Assembly: GCA_016787725.1 (NCBI GenBank)
Contig: JAEUTZ010000004.1
Location: forward strand, 248,001-312,000
Reading direction: 5' to 3'
From: Cyclobacteriaceae bacterium
GTDB lineage: Bacteria; Bacteroidota; Bacteroidia; Cytophagales; Cyclobacteriaceae
DNA: 64,000 nucleotides
Both the position numbers and the translations under genes were made by a program. Each line of letters begins with the position of its first letter. Position 1 is the first letter of the stretch. Below are positions 50,101 through 59,574 of the stretch, in pieces. Below the pieces are notes generated by a model, which did no database searches, was not told where the DNA came from, and worked only from the letters and a program-made list of their open reading frames with translations.

Positions 50101-50371
50101 GGTGGCTATGTTTGATGCTACCACCATCCGGTTAAGAGAGGTGTCATTGGCTTATAATTTCCCGAAAACCTTGCTGAGCAAGACTCCTTTCACGAACGCT
50201 TCGTTACAATTAAATGGAAACAACCTTTGGTTTAATGCAGTGAATGTGCCTAAGGGTGTAAACTTCGATACCGAAGTTTCCAGTCAGGGTGTGGACAACG
50301 GTCTTGGATTTGATTACCTGACCGGCCCGAGTACGCGTAGATATGGTGCAGTGTTACGGCTCACATTCTAA
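47162..50371 (+). CDS. SusC/RagA family TonB-linked outer-membrane receptor, operon 1
   Basis: The protein is 1,069 aa. A signal peptide (FLLLCFSFVFVLSAWAQ) is followed by a CarboxypepD_reg domain (~24-105), the plug (~115-235: INIRGYSSLTGSTQPLWVVDG and RNGVILVTTKSG are signature segments) and a ~22-strand barrel ending in LRLTF with a terminal Phe for outer-membrane insertion. It imports a ligand caught by the SusD partner, driven by TonB. The first ~110 residues are almost identical to the SusC of operon 2, in DNA as well, while the rest differs. The substrate is not evident: no glycan enzymes are in the operon. Confidence 0.95.
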   Translation: MKKFLLLCFSFVFVLSAWAQDRVVSGKVTSTEDGSALPGVNVVLKGTTNGTVTDADGNYRLTIPASGGSLVFSFIGLTTQEIAIGDRNTVDISLGLDVTQLGEVVVTGQGIARDKKALGYAVSSVGADQLSARPVNDISRVLQGKVPGVVINPTGGAAGAGSSINIRGYSSLTGSTQPLWVVDGVPFNSATNNASGFTTGGTATATSRFLDIDPNTIESINVLKGLAATVLYGDQGRNGVILVTTKSGANKRKQSEISFQQSLSISEIASLPTFQDKYGNGFQQLYGQFFSNWGPHFDEIDSVGYAYQFLSDPSLRDAYPEYFFRRESYDAKPDPSGFFRNGLVSNTSVNIAGGSDKLSYNASVAYTKEEGYAPGNDLERLNISTGFTAAVTDKFTIKTSILIANTDFQSPPLNGATGGGASFGGVPSLYGQFLYTPRNVDVLNLPFETPLEKKSIYYRGGNDIPNPRWVAKYLRETDVTNRFFNASTLSYDFTDNISLAYRVGYDTYTQNQSREYNKGIGPTYNVIDRGVFQTQTFTNTIWNHDLIFSLSKDLTSEISMSARIGGNARNDKSQRDGIYSENQTVFGLMAHSNFQTSSSRSIAFDGRTFYRNTEQQRYGVYGDFSFDYRDYVFLNLAGRNDWTSTLEEGFNSLFYPSASASFIPTEAFSGLKSNTLNMLKLRVGYGTSAGFPGVYSTRSIVAQNLRGFADAGGTIYAEQTISDFLGNAKLKAELQQEIEAGFEAKFLQDRIGIDFTVYNRTTRDLITTAPIDPATGYTSTATNIGKLSNKGIEVALTGVAVKSGDFMWDIMLNYTVVRPKVEELGGGISEIVLSGFTDRGNFAIEGRPTNIIKGSTILKDPNGNRVVGSAGLYELDPILRELGDPNAKWLASLFNTFTYKGFTFSFQWDYRHGGKIYSSTASAVIGRGTSDDVDFNHDLTFILPGVKNIGTSDAPNYVENDIQITASDYGFNTQFFGYNEVAMFDATTIRLREVSLAYNFPKTLLSKTPFTNASLQLNGNNLWFNAVNVPKGVNFDTEVSSQGVDNGLGFDYLTGPSTRRYGAVLRLTF

Positions 50372-50389
50372 TCTTAAATGTAGAAGTTT

Positions 50390-52177
50390 ATGAAACTGAC
50401 AAAATTTTTTATACTAACTGTTTTCGTGTGGCTGGGTTCTTCCTGTACGCTTGATCTGCGTGAAGACCCCAATGCTGTACAGCCGAATCAGGCGCTGCCA
50501 AGTTTGATTTTGAACTCCATGCAACGCAACCTGGCTGGTTTATTTAACACTGCCAGTTCCAATGGTATGATTGCAACCCGACTTATGAATTCGGGGGGTA
50601 ACAACTATGCCAACATCTGGAATCCCCAATCGTTTGACGGCACCTGGTCAACTGCTTATGCCAACATCCTGTTGGATGGTAAGCAATTGATCGAACTGGC
50701 TGATGCGAATGGATTGGCCCGGCATGCCGGGATGGCACGGGTCATCAGCGCATATACCTTGTTGTTGCTGGTGGATAGCTTTGGCGATGTGCCCTATAGC
50801 CAGGCATTGCAAGGATCGGATGAGTTTAATCCGGGTGTGGATAATATGGCCGATGTTTACAATGAAGCTATTGCTCTATTGGATAAGGCAAAGACCGATT
50901 TAACAACGCCTACCGTTGCCCTGGGTGGATATTTAAATGCTACCGCTCCGGCTATTTCGGATTTGTATTATGCCAACAACTATGGCAACTGGGTGCGACT
51001 GGCCAATTCGTTGAAGTTGAAGGTTTATTTGAATCTGCGCCTGACGGATCCTACGGCTGCCACAGCAGGTATTAATGCCGTGATTGCTGATGCTGGTGGC
51101 TTGATCAGTACTACCGCTCAGAACTTTACTTTCCGTTATGGTATCAGTCAGTCTGACCCGGATTCACGCCATCCGCGGTTCAATGCGAACTACCTGGCCG
51201 GTGGAGGTAACTATATGTCCAATTACCTGATCTGGCAAATGTTCCATGGATATGATGCAACGCAAAATGGTCAGCCTGGTGATCCAAGAATCCGGTTCTA
51301 TTTTTATCGCCAGGTATCCACCAATAACTCTGACCCGAATAACATTCGTTGCGTAACGGCTCTTTCGGCTCCGCCTCACTATCCGTTTTCTACAGGTACA
51401 GCCATTATTTATAACTCCAAGGCGGGGGTACCTCCGGGCATCAGCACCAATCCTGCACACCCGGCTTATTTCAGCTCGTCCGGTCTTCCGCGTACCTTCT
51501 GCTATCCGACTGACCGGGGCTACTGGGGTCGCGATCACGTAGATAACCAAGGTATTCCTCCGGATAACTTTCTGCGCTCTGCGTGGGGTGCGTATCCTTC
51601 CGGAGGTCGGTTCGATGCTAACGTGAATACTTCGGTAAACGCGAACGTAGGAATGCGCGGAGCCGGCATGCAGCCCATTATGATGCGGTCTTTTGTACAG
51701 TTCATGTTAGCGGAAGCTGCCCTCTATTTAGGAACTACCGGAACGGCACGTACCTATTACCAGAATGGTATCCAAGCTTCGTTTGACGATGTACGGGCCT
51801 TCGTGGCGGGTGGTGCGGAAGCGACTACGGTGAACACGTTCTATCCGGCTGCTACCTATACCACCGATGTAACAAATTACATTACCGCTGCACTGGCTGC
51901 GTATGATGCCCAGGTGGGTAATGATAATATCATGAATTACATCGCGCGCGAGTATTGGATTGCCCTTTACTGCAATGGGGTGGAAGCCTTTAATTTGTAT
52001 CGGAGAACGGGACTTCCCACCGGCATGCAACCCGCATTGAACGATGATCCGGGTGCATTCCCCCGTTCGTTCTATTATCCGGCCAACTTTGCGACTCGCA
52101 ATTCCAGCGTTACGCAAAAGTCTGACTTAACAGGCCGCATTTTCTGGGATACCAATACAAGCAACCTTGATTTTTAA
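50390..52177 (+). CDS. SusD/RagB-like lipoprotein, operon 1
   Basis: The protein is 595 aa with a lipoprotein signal (FFILTVFVWLGSSCTLD; Cys19). The helical TPR-like scaffold includes YTLLLLVDSFGDVPYSQAL, the SusD_2-type motif, and the C-terminus VTQKSDLTGRIFWDTN is typical. It caps the SusC channel on the cell surface and binds the ligand. It starts 19 bases after SusC, in the same transcript. The middle (~270-400) is Pro/Tyr-rich and probably forms the ligand pocket. Confidence 0.93.
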   Translation: MKLTKFFILTVFVWLGSSCTLDLREDPNAVQPNQALPSLILNSMQRNLAGLFNTASSNGMIATRLMNSGGNNYANIWNPQSFDGTWSTAYANILLDGKQLIELADANGLARHAGMARVISAYTLLLLVDSFGDVPYSQALQGSDEFNPGVDNMADVYNEAIALLDKAKTDLTTPTVALGGYLNATAPAISDLYYANNYGNWVRLANSLKLKVYLNLRLTDPTAATAGINAVIADAGGLISTTAQNFTFRYGISQSDPDSRHPRFNANYLAGGGNYMSNYLIWQMFHGYDATQNGQPGDPRIRFYFYRQVSTNNSDPNNIRCVTALSAPPHYPFSTGTAIIYNSKAGVPPGISTNPAHPAYFSSSGLPRTFCYPTDRGYWGRDHVDNQGIPPDNFLRSAWGAYPSGGRFDANVNTSVNANVGMRGAGMQPIMMRSFVQFMLAEAALYLGTTGTARTYYQNGIQASFDDVRAFVAGGAEATTVNTFYPAATYTTDVTNYITAALAAYDAQVGNDNIMNYIAREYWIALYCNGVEAFNLYRRTGLPTGMQPALNDDPGAFPRSFYYPANFATRNSSVTQKSDLTGRIFWDTNTSNLDF

Positions 52178-52196
52178 CCTTTAACGAGCAGAAATT

Positions 52197-53354
52197 ATGA
52201 ATTTTAAGAAATATACCTGGTTAATGGCCCTCTTTATTATGGGCCTTGGCGTTGCCTGCCGGGATGAAAGTTTATATCCACTGCCCTATAATGATCGTGT
52301 GGCGGGTGCGTACTTGCGGATGTATTCGATCACAACCAATGTGTTCGACATTAATAACCTCGCCAGTTCAGGGTTTGATGTTACCTATGAAATTGTGGAT
52401 GAAGCGAATGGTGACAACCTGCAGGAAGTAGAATTTTATGTTTCCATGCGCAGAGGTACCGGTGTAACAGGCGAGGCGCTGATCAAAACGATTCCAGGGT
52501 CAGATTTTGCCGCGGTTCCTGAACCCACTTATTCAGAATATAAGCGGGCTCGAATCCGGCTTACTGCCACCGAAACATTGGCAGCGTTAGCGGGGATCAC
52601 TGCGGCTCCGCCTCCTACCTGGCCCTCTGGGTCAGCAGGGTTGGTGTATCCGGGTTCCGTGGCTGTAGCCGATCAGGTCATTTACCGCTGGCAGATTGTT
52701 TTGAAGGATGGTCGGAAGTTTTCGGTGTTAAATCCACAACGGACTAACGTTGCAGAGTCAAACAATACTCCGAATATTACCACGGGCCAATTTTACAATG
52801 CACCTTCTACTTATACAGTATCCGTGCGTTCCCTGCAAGCGGGAGCCTGGACAGGAAGTTATACACTGGATCAAACGGAGATCTGGTCGCCTGCCCATTC
52901 AGCAGCCTTGCATTCCAGCAGTTATCCGCCCAGTTTGAATCAGGTGTTGTTCCCTTCACAAACGGTTACGCTGGCCATTCCTGCCAATGGGTTATCTACT
53001 GAGCGGGAGTTTACGGTAACCGGATACCGCGGCACAAACATTACCTTGCGCATCAATCTGGAGAATGGAACTGTTTTTGTTCCCTTGCAAAACACCGGTG
53101 TGGATTGTACCTCCGAGCGTGAAATTTACCTGACAACCCCCGTAGCCGGATCCTTTGCAGGAAATACCACGTTGGCTCCAGGCTTGCCTCAAGCTACCGT
53201 TCAAAACCGCGGTTCATACAACACGGCACAAGATGGTCTTACTGCCGGACAAATCATGACCATAGGTTTGGATGATGACGCGGATGAATATGGCCGCAGA
53301 AACGGCTATTGCACCTGGACCCGCAGGGTAAAATTGAGATTAACCCGCATTTAG
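52197..53354 (+). CDS. Surface lipoprotein of unknown function, operon 1
   Basis: The protein is 385 aa. Lipobox LGVAC (MNFKKYTWLMALFIMGLGVA then Cys21). The mature part is beta-rich, with two or more Ig/beta-sandwich-like parts (~30-200 and ~200-385). YTLDQTEIW and GTNITLRINLENGT recall binding modules of Sus accessory proteins. It is third after SusC and SusD, like the lipoprotein of operon 2, but I see no clear sequence likeness between the two. A terminator closes the operon. Confidence 0.78.
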   Translation: MNFKKYTWLMALFIMGLGVACRDESLYPLPYNDRVAGAYLRMYSITTNVFDINNLASSGFDVTYEIVDEANGDNLQEVEFYVSMRRGTGVTGEALIKTIPGSDFAAVPEPTYSEYKRARIRLTATETLAALAGITAAPPPTWPSGSAGLVYPGSVAVADQVIYRWQIVLKDGRKFSVLNPQRTNVAESNNTPNITTGQFYNAPSTYTVSVRSLQAGAWTGSYTLDQTEIWSPAHSAALHSSSYPPSLNQVLFPSQTVTLAIPANGLSTEREFTVTGYRGTNITLRINLENGTVFVPLQNTGVDCTSEREIYLTTPVAGSFAGNTTLAPGLPQATVQNRGSYNTAQDGLTAGQIMTIGLDDDADEYGRRNGYCTWTRRVKLRLTRI

Positions 53355-53375
53355 TCCGATTTAATTTCTTTATTA

Positions 53376-53410
53376 GCAAAGAGGCCGCAGAAATGTGGCC
53401 TCTTTGCATT
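53376..53410 (+). terminator. Terminator of Sus operon 1
   Basis: GCAAAGAGGCC (53376-53386) pairs perfectly with GGCCTCTTTGC (53397-53407), followed by ATTTAAAC. It lies 20 bases after the lipoprotein stop. Confidence 0.88.
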
Positions 53411-53535
53411 TAAACTCATTTTTTGATGAATTTCATGTTAAATTTTAAGGGATTGTTAAGAAATCATTTCGGTTCCGGATAAAAACACCCTAAATTGGGG
53501 GTTCTTAAATTCATTCTTTAACTAAACCAAAACCT

Positions 53536-56500
53536 ATGAAGAAGTTTTTACTGTTATGCTTCTCATTCGTTTTTGTGCTCAGTGCCTGGGCACAGGATCG
53601 GGTGGTTTCGGGTAGGGTCACGTCCACCGAGGACGGATCGGCTTTACCTGGAGTAAACGTGGTTCTGAAAGGAACTACCAATGGAACGGTTACCGACTCT
53701 GACGGTAACTACAAACTTACCGTACCCTCTACAGGTGGTAGCCTCGTGTTCTCCTTTATTGGTCTGAAGACGCAGGAAATTGCAATTGGAGACCGCACTA
53801 CCGTGGATGTGGGGCTTGGCCTTGATGTTCAGCAATTGACGGAAGTAGTAGTAACTGCACAGGGTGTTCAGCGCGAACAAAAGGCCCTTGGGTTTGCGAC
53901 TACCACTATTTCTGCCGCGACCCTGGCCGAAAAACCAGAGACCGATGTTGGCCGTGCGTTACAAGGCCGGACCCCAGGTCTTCAGATTTTGAACTCTTCC
54001 GGATTGGCCGGCTCAGGTTCAAAAATCAACATCCGGGGTATCAGCTCGCTGACCGGTGATACGCAGCCTCTTTGGGTTGTGGATGGGGTGCCGATTAATA
54101 CGCAGTCCAACGACATCAGCAGCAGCTTCCTGGATGGCCAGGTAGCTCCGACCCGCTTTTTGGATATCGACCCGAACAACATCGAGTCCATCAGTATTCT
54201 TCGCGGATTGAGTGCCACTACCACGTACGGCTCGCAAGGGCGAAATGGTGTGATCCTGGTATCCACCAAGACCGGTGCTAAATCCAAACAAAACAAATTT
54301 CAGGGATCCATCACTCAGTCGTACTTCCAGGTAGAAGCTATCTTACCTGAGTTTCAAAACAAATGGGGGAATGGTTTTGATGGGGCCTATGGCGAGTTTT
54401 TTAGCAACTGGGGTTCGATATTTGATGGCAAACCCACGGGTGTCCGTCACCCGTATTATGAGCACCGTAACACATTTCCTGAATTCCCTGAATTTCAGCA
54501 GGATGCCGTAACCAATGGCGGGTATATCCCGGTAGCTGCTCCGAATAACGTGGCCGACTATTTTGTAAAAGGTCATTCAGCAACTACTTCTCTTTCGCTC
54601 GGTTCGAGCAATCAGTTTGGAAGTTTCAACTTCAACTACAGCCATCTTGATGAGAAAGGATTCATAGAAGGCAACAATCTGGTGCGTGATAACTTTTCGT
54701 TGGGGGGAACGGCCAACATGACCGAGAAACTCTCTTTGACAAGTACCTTTAATTTTGTGCGCACCGATTTTGAGACCCCGCCCAGTGCAGCTGGTTTTGG
54801 TTCCAATACATCTGGTGCACCTTCCGTGTTTGCCAACCTGTTCTATACTCCTCGTAATATTAATTTAACAGATTGGCCCTGGGAAAACCCGGTAACAAAG
54901 GCCAGTGTGTATTACCGCAATGGTAACGATATCGTAAACCCCCGCTGGTTGCTCAAGAATGCACAACAGACCAGCTTAACAAACCGGTTCTTCTCAAGTT
55001 CCAGCTTGAATTACAAATTGACGGATTGGTTAAGTGTTACGTATCGCTTAGGGTATGATCAATATACCGAGGATCAAAGCTATTGGAACAACAAAGGGGG
55101 TACCGGATTTGATGCTCAATTAACACCGGGAGCCTATCGTACTGTATCCAGTACCAACCGGGTATTGGATCATTCCTTCCTGGCTAACTTTAATAAACAA
55201 ATCAACCAGGACATTGACATAACAGGTCTCGTTGGATTCAACTACCGTAGCAATGAGTATAACCAGATGGGGTTGGAAAGCCTGGGCCAGGTGGTGTATG
55301 GATTGCTGGAACACCGCAATTTTACAACTACCCTACCGAGAGATTTCCGTGGCTCTAACCTGAACTTCCAGGAGAACAGCGCCATTCAGGGAGTATTCTT
55401 TGATGGTAACCTAGGATACAAAGATTACCTGTTCTTGAACTTATCAGGGCGTAACGACTGGTCATCGACTCTTGAAAAAGAAAATCGCTCATTGTTCTAT
55501 CCAGGCGCCAGTGTGGCGTTCATTCCGACAGCCGCCTTCCCTGATTTTGCAGCCAACGTTTTGGATTTCCTGAAAGTGCGCTTCGCCTACGGAACTTCCG
55601 CAAATTTCGGCTCTCCGTACAGCACTCGTCCTACTTTGACATTGAATTCACAGGCGCGTGTTGACGGATTGGGGAATGTAGTAACATCCAGCTTGCCGGG
55701 TCTCTTAGCCAACCCGAACCTGCAACCTGAATTATTGCAGGAAACAGAATTGGGTATTGAAACCAAAATGCTTGACAACCGCCTTCGGTTAGACCTTTCC
55801 TTGTACAATCGTACGGCAAAGGATCAGATCGTTCAACGCAGTTTGGATCCAGCCACCGGGTATAACTCCAGTTTCATTAATGCCGGAGAGATTGAGAACA
55901 AAGGGATCGAAGCATCCCTTTGGGTGACTCCAGTTCGGGGCGATTTGGTTTTCGAAATCGGAGCTAACTTTACGTTAAACCGCAGCTTGGTAGTATCGCT
56001 GCCGGAAGGTTCAAAGGAAATCCTGATCAATGGATTTACAAACCTCGGTAACTTTGCCATCGAAGGCGAACCGATGAACGTAATCAAAGGAACGTATGTA
56101 CAAAAGGCTCCAGACGGCCAGTTGATTGTCAACGATGCCGGAGACTATAAAATTGGTAACGACATCGGCATCATTGCCGATCCGAACCCGAATTGGTTAG
56201 GGTCACTGATTACCAACTTAAGCTGGAAAGGATTGAGCTTTGGCATGCAGTGGGATTATGTAGATGGAGGCCAGATGTATTCTTATTCGGCAGCTACCAC
56301 TATCGCCCGTGGTGTTTCGAAAGATCTTGAGGAATTCAATCCTTCTTTAACCCTGATTTTACCGGGGGTTAATGAAATCACCGATGGCAGTGGAAACGTA
56401 ACCGGGTACAAGCCTAACGACATTCCGCTCACCACGTCTGGTGTATTCTTTGGGAACACCATCATTGGTGCCGACATGGACGACCGTGGGGTGTATGACG

Positions 56501-56754
56501 CCACCCGGGTTCGGTTCAGAGAAATTTCACTTGGATACACCTTGCCCAAGAGCATTGTCACCAAGTTGAAAGTGCAGGGCATCAGTGTAACGGCCCTGGG
56601 TAACAACCTGTGGTTCCGTGCGATCAATGCTCCGAAGTATGCCAAGGCTGATTTTGACAGAACCGCCTTTGGTGCAAACAACGGTGCCGGTTTCGATTAC
56701 CTGGGCGGACCTTCTGCACGCAGATATGGTCTGAACCTGAAAGTGACATTTTAA
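53536..56754 (+). CDS. SusC/RagA family TonB-linked outer-membrane receptor, operon 2
   Basis: The protein is 1,072 aa with the same signal peptide and CarboxypepD_reg domain as operon 1, then a plug (INIRGISSLTGDTQPLWVVDG, RNGVILVSTKTG) and a barrel ending LNLKVTF. Beyond residue ~110 it differs clearly from the first SusC, especially in loops of the barrel, so its ligand is likely different. It is TonB-powered and pairs with the SusD gene whose start abuts its stop codon. The tightly shared N-terminus hints at gene conversion or recent swapping of the signal/regulatory module. Confidence 0.95.
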   Translation: MKKFLLLCFSFVFVLSAWAQDRVVSGRVTSTEDGSALPGVNVVLKGTTNGTVTDSDGNYKLTVPSTGGSLVFSFIGLKTQEIAIGDRTTVDVGLGLDVQQLTEVVVTAQGVQREQKALGFATTTISAATLAEKPETDVGRALQGRTPGLQILNSSGLAGSGSKINIRGISSLTGDTQPLWVVDGVPINTQSNDISSSFLDGQVAPTRFLDIDPNNIESISILRGLSATTTYGSQGRNGVILVSTKTGAKSKQNKFQGSITQSYFQVEAILPEFQNKWGNGFDGAYGEFFSNWGSIFDGKPTGVRHPYYEHRNTFPEFPEFQQDAVTNGGYIPVAAPNNVADYFVKGHSATTSLSLGSSNQFGSFNFNYSHLDEKGFIEGNNLVRDNFSLGGTANMTEKLSLTSTFNFVRTDFETPPSAAGFGSNTSGAPSVFANLFYTPRNINLTDWPWENPVTKASVYYRNGNDIVNPRWLLKNAQQTSLTNRFFSSSSLNYKLTDWLSVTYRLGYDQYTEDQSYWNNKGGTGFDAQLTPGAYRTVSSTNRVLDHSFLANFNKQINQDIDITGLVGFNYRSNEYNQMGLESLGQVVYGLLEHRNFTTTLPRDFRGSNLNFQENSAIQGVFFDGNLGYKDYLFLNLSGRNDWSSTLEKENRSLFYPGASVAFIPTAAFPDFAANVLDFLKVRFAYGTSANFGSPYSTRPTLTLNSQARVDGLGNVVTSSLPGLLANPNLQPELLQETELGIETKMLDNRLRLDLSLYNRTAKDQIVQRSLDPATGYNSSFINAGEIENKGIEASLWVTPVRGDLVFEIGANFTLNRSLVVSLPEGSKEILINGFTNLGNFAIEGEPMNVIKGTYVQKAPDGQLIVNDAGDYKIGNDIGIIADPNPNWLGSLITNLSWKGLSFGMQWDYVDGGQMYSYSAATTIARGVSKDLEEFNPSLTLILPGVNEITDGSGNVTGYKPNDIPLTTSGVFFGNTIIGADMDDRGVYDATRVRFREISLGYTLPKSIVTKLKVQGISVTALGNNLWFRAINAPKYAKADFDRTAFGANNGAGFDYLGGPSARRYGLNLKVTF

Positions 56755-56766
56755 ATGAGAATCAAC

Positions 56767-58464
56767 ATGAAAGACATACTTAAAAAATTTGGATTTCTGG
56801 TGTTGTTGGTAACCACGGTTACATCCTGCGATCTGGATGGCGACCTGGAAAACCCCAACCAGATTACCGTGTCAGGTGCCGATGTGGACTTGATCATGAA
56901 CGGAATACAGCTTGATTTTGCTGATTTCTTTAATGCGGCCCATGACCGGGTAAATCCGCTGGTGCGCATGGAGGCTATGACGGGCGGATTCCGGTACCAA
57001 ACCGCGAACAGTCCTCAAGATGCCAATGGAGTTTGGAGTTCAGCCTATGAAGATGTATTGGTGAACGCAGAAACCATGATCACATTAGCCGAAGAAAAAG
57101 GGTTGACTACTCACATAGCCGTTGGTAAAATCCTTTCGGCCTATGTTTACTTAACTCTCGTAGATGTATTTGGTGATGTACCGCGTACCGAAGCTTTAAA
57201 GGGCGGTGAAGGTAACTTCAATCCAGTTGCTGATGGTGGTGAGAGTGTGTACGATTATGCTATTACGTTGTTGGATGAAGCCCGTACTGAATTAGCTAAA
57301 ACCGGCACTGCTGCAGGTGGAGCGTTGTCGCGCGACATTTATTACGGTGGTAACCGGGCTCGCTGGAACGCATTAGCCAATACATTGGAGTTAAAAGCCC
57401 AGTTAAATCTGTCGCAAGTTCCTGCCCGTAAAGCCGGTGCCGATGCACGGATCACCGCACTTTTAACGGCAGACTTGGTGGATACAGAAGCCGAGAACTT
57501 TACTTATAAGTATAGTTCCACTACAGTACCGGTTTCTCGTCACCCGCTGTATCGCCAATACTACGATCCGATCCGCGGTCAGGCCGGTGGGTACATTGCC
57601 AACTATTTCCTGTATGAATTATTTCAGGGTAAAGTGGATCCGGTAGATCCGGCCGTTACCGTTCAGGATCCCCGGTGGAGATATTACTTCTATCGTCAGG
57701 TAGGTAGCATTGCACAAGCATTAGCCGTTGATCCAAAGTCACTGGGCTGTGCACCGGGCGCTCCGCCACAGCATTATATCGACCAGGGTGTGAAAATGTT
57801 CTGCGTATTTGATCCCGGATTTTACGGCCGCGATCATGGTGATGGTTTTGGTATTCCTCCGGATGGTCCGGTATTAACGGCTGCCGGGGTATATCCTGCT
57901 GGTGGAAAAATTGATAACACCGCTGTTACGAATGCTACGTTTGTAGGCACGACAATTCAAGGAGATGGTGCCAATGGAGCCGGGATTCAACCCATCTTTA
58001 TGTCTTGGTTTACTGACTTCATGCGGGCCGAGTTCTTAGCACGCAATGGCGATGCTGCCGGAGCAAAGACCGCGATGAATGACGGAATCAACAAGTCGAT
58101 TACTCAGATCCGGAACTTTGCAACGAGCAAAGCGCAGGTATTGAGCCCGGGTCGGGAACCTTCCACTACCGCCTATCTGGCTGCTGTCAACTTTGTATAC
58201 GACAATGCAGCCAACAAGCTGGATGTTATTGGTAAGGAATTCTACATCTCTGCCTGGGGCAATGGTGTTGAAGCATACAATATCTACCGGAGAACAAGTG
58301 CACCCCGCGATCTGCAGCCTACGTTGCAAACCAATCCGGGTCCGTTCTACCGTTCGTATGTGTATCCGGCAACCTATGTGAACCTGAATGACAATGCTTC
58401 ACAAAAGGATTTCAATGCTACGAACAAAGTATTCTGGGATACCAATCCTGATGACCTTAAATAA
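56767..58464 (+). CDS. SusD/RagB-like lipoprotein, operon 2
   Basis: I prefer ATG 56767 (MKDILKKFGFLVLLVTTVTS then Cys), 565 aa, since it gives a compact lipoprotein signal; ATG 56755 directly after the SusC stop is the alternative. SusD_2 features: AYVYLTLVDVFGDVPRTEAL, and the end DFNATNKVFWDTNPDD. Likely surface ligand binder for the SusC in front. Sequence is only distantly similar to the operon 1 SusD. Confidence 0.92.
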   Translation: MKDILKKFGFLVLLVTTVTSCDLDGDLENPNQITVSGADVDLIMNGIQLDFADFFNAAHDRVNPLVRMEAMTGGFRYQTANSPQDANGVWSSAYEDVLVNAETMITLAEEKGLTTHIAVGKILSAYVYLTLVDVFGDVPRTEALKGGEGNFNPVADGGESVYDYAITLLDEARTELAKTGTAAGGALSRDIYYGGNRARWNALANTLELKAQLNLSQVPARKAGADARITALLTADLVDTEAENFTYKYSSTTVPVSRHPLYRQYYDPIRGQAGGYIANYFLYELFQGKVDPVDPAVTVQDPRWRYYFYRQVGSIAQALAVDPKSLGCAPGAPPQHYIDQGVKMFCVFDPGFYGRDHGDGFGIPPDGPVLTAAGVYPAGGKIDNTAVTNATFVGTTIQGDGANGAGIQPIFMSWFTDFMRAEFLARNGDAAGAKTAMNDGINKSITQIRNFATSKAQVLSPGREPSTTAYLAAVNFVYDNAANKLDVIGKEFYISAWGNGVEAYNIYRRTSAPRDLQPTLQTNPGPFYRSYVYPATYVNLNDNASQKDFNATNKVFWDTNPDDLK

Positions 58465-58473
58465 CGAATCAAC

Positions 58474-59451
58474 ATGAAAAGATTAATAAAGAGTTTATTC
58501 ACCATTGCAGCAGTTTTCGTTGCAATGTCTTGTATGGACGAATCACTCGATCCGTTGCAAATGTCATCGGTGAAGAAGGGTTCGATCCTTGCCCTGCGCG
58601 GAACGCAATTAAACAATCTCTATTTTCAGGGTAAACCCGGATACGAGGTGTTTCCGAGAATCTGGACGGGAACCGAGACGTTTGCGTTTGATGCAGAATA
58701 TCTATCAGAAGACGTAACGACTCTGGCCAGCGTAGATATTTTTGTTTTGAAGCGGACAACTGTTGGCGGTTCAACTACCCGCACTGCTCTCCTGAATGTA
58801 CCGTTCTCTCAATTCAAGCAAACGGATGATTACAAAGGCCCCTGGGTTTCCGTTTCTATTCCGATGGAAGACATATTGGACGTGTTAGGATTGGATTCTT
58901 CGAGTCCTACTTTTGCGGATGATATGCTTGCCTTGTATCCAAACGGGATCAACGTAGAAAGCGATTTGAACCTGACGGATGGCACCAAGGTGTTGGCCTC
59001 TCAACTGGTCGCTTCTGGATTGTATCAGAGTAATCAGTTCTATCCTGCGCAACGGTTGAACATTGCTGTTACCGACTATTGTTCTTACAATGAGAATGAT
59101 TGGGCGGGTACGTATGATGCCACAGAGACATCTGAATTCTTTGGTGGATACGGGCCTTATGATGTAACCTTCACAAAGGATGGAACAACTGCGAACAAAT
59201 TCAACACGGACAATTGGTATGATTCCGGAATTCCGATTTTTATCATTTTCACGCCTTCAACAAGTGTTGAGACCCAAATTGTAACTGCACCCGTGCAAGA
59301 ATTCACAACTGGATCTGGTTCCGTGCGCTTAATTGAAGGCAGCGGAACCTACAACTCATGTAAAAAGGAAATGGTTATCAACTTTACCTATAAGAATAAA
59401 GCAACCGGTGATCTGCTGGATGCTTTCTTATGGTCGTTAAAGCAGAAGTAA
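58474..59451 (+). CDS. Surface lipoprotein of unknown function, operon 2
   Basis: The protein is 325 aa with a lipobox VAMSC (Cys20). The mature part is beta-rich; it is acidic and Thr/Ser-rich in the second half, with CSYNENDWAGTYDATE opening a likely beta-sandwich. It has the same place as the 52197 gene in operon 1: third, after SusC and SusD. The two may play equal accessory binding roles (inference). It starts 9 bases after SusD and is followed by a strong terminator. Confidence 0.75.
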   Translation: MKRLIKSLFTIAAVFVAMSCMDESLDPLQMSSVKKGSILALRGTQLNNLYFQGKPGYEVFPRIWTGTETFAFDAEYLSEDVTTLASVDIFVLKRTTVGGSTTRTALLNVPFSQFKQTDDYKGPWVSVSIPMEDILDVLGLDSSSPTFADDMLALYPNGINVESDLNLTDGTKVLASQLVASGLYQSNQFYPAQRLNIAVTDYCSYNENDWAGTYDATETSEFFGGYGPYDVTFTKDGTTANKFNTDNWYDSGIPIFIIFTPSTSVETQIVTAPVQEFTTGSGSVRLIEGSGTYNSCKKEMVINFTYKNKATGDLLDAFLWSLKQK

Positions 59452-59468
59452 TTAATTCCAAATGTTTT

Positions 59469-59502
59469 AAAAGGGGCCATCATTCGATGGCCCCTTTTTT
59501 TA
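59469..59502 (+). terminator. Terminator of Sus operon 2
   Basis: AAAAGGGGCCATC (59469-59481) pairs perfectly with GATGGCCCCTTTT (59486-59498) around ATTC, followed by more T. Confidence 0.93.
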
Positions 59503-59574
59503 TGGGTAATTCATAAAAAGAAGTACAGACAATTGCCAATCATTCCTTAATTTTCAGTTTGTGAATTTTTGATT

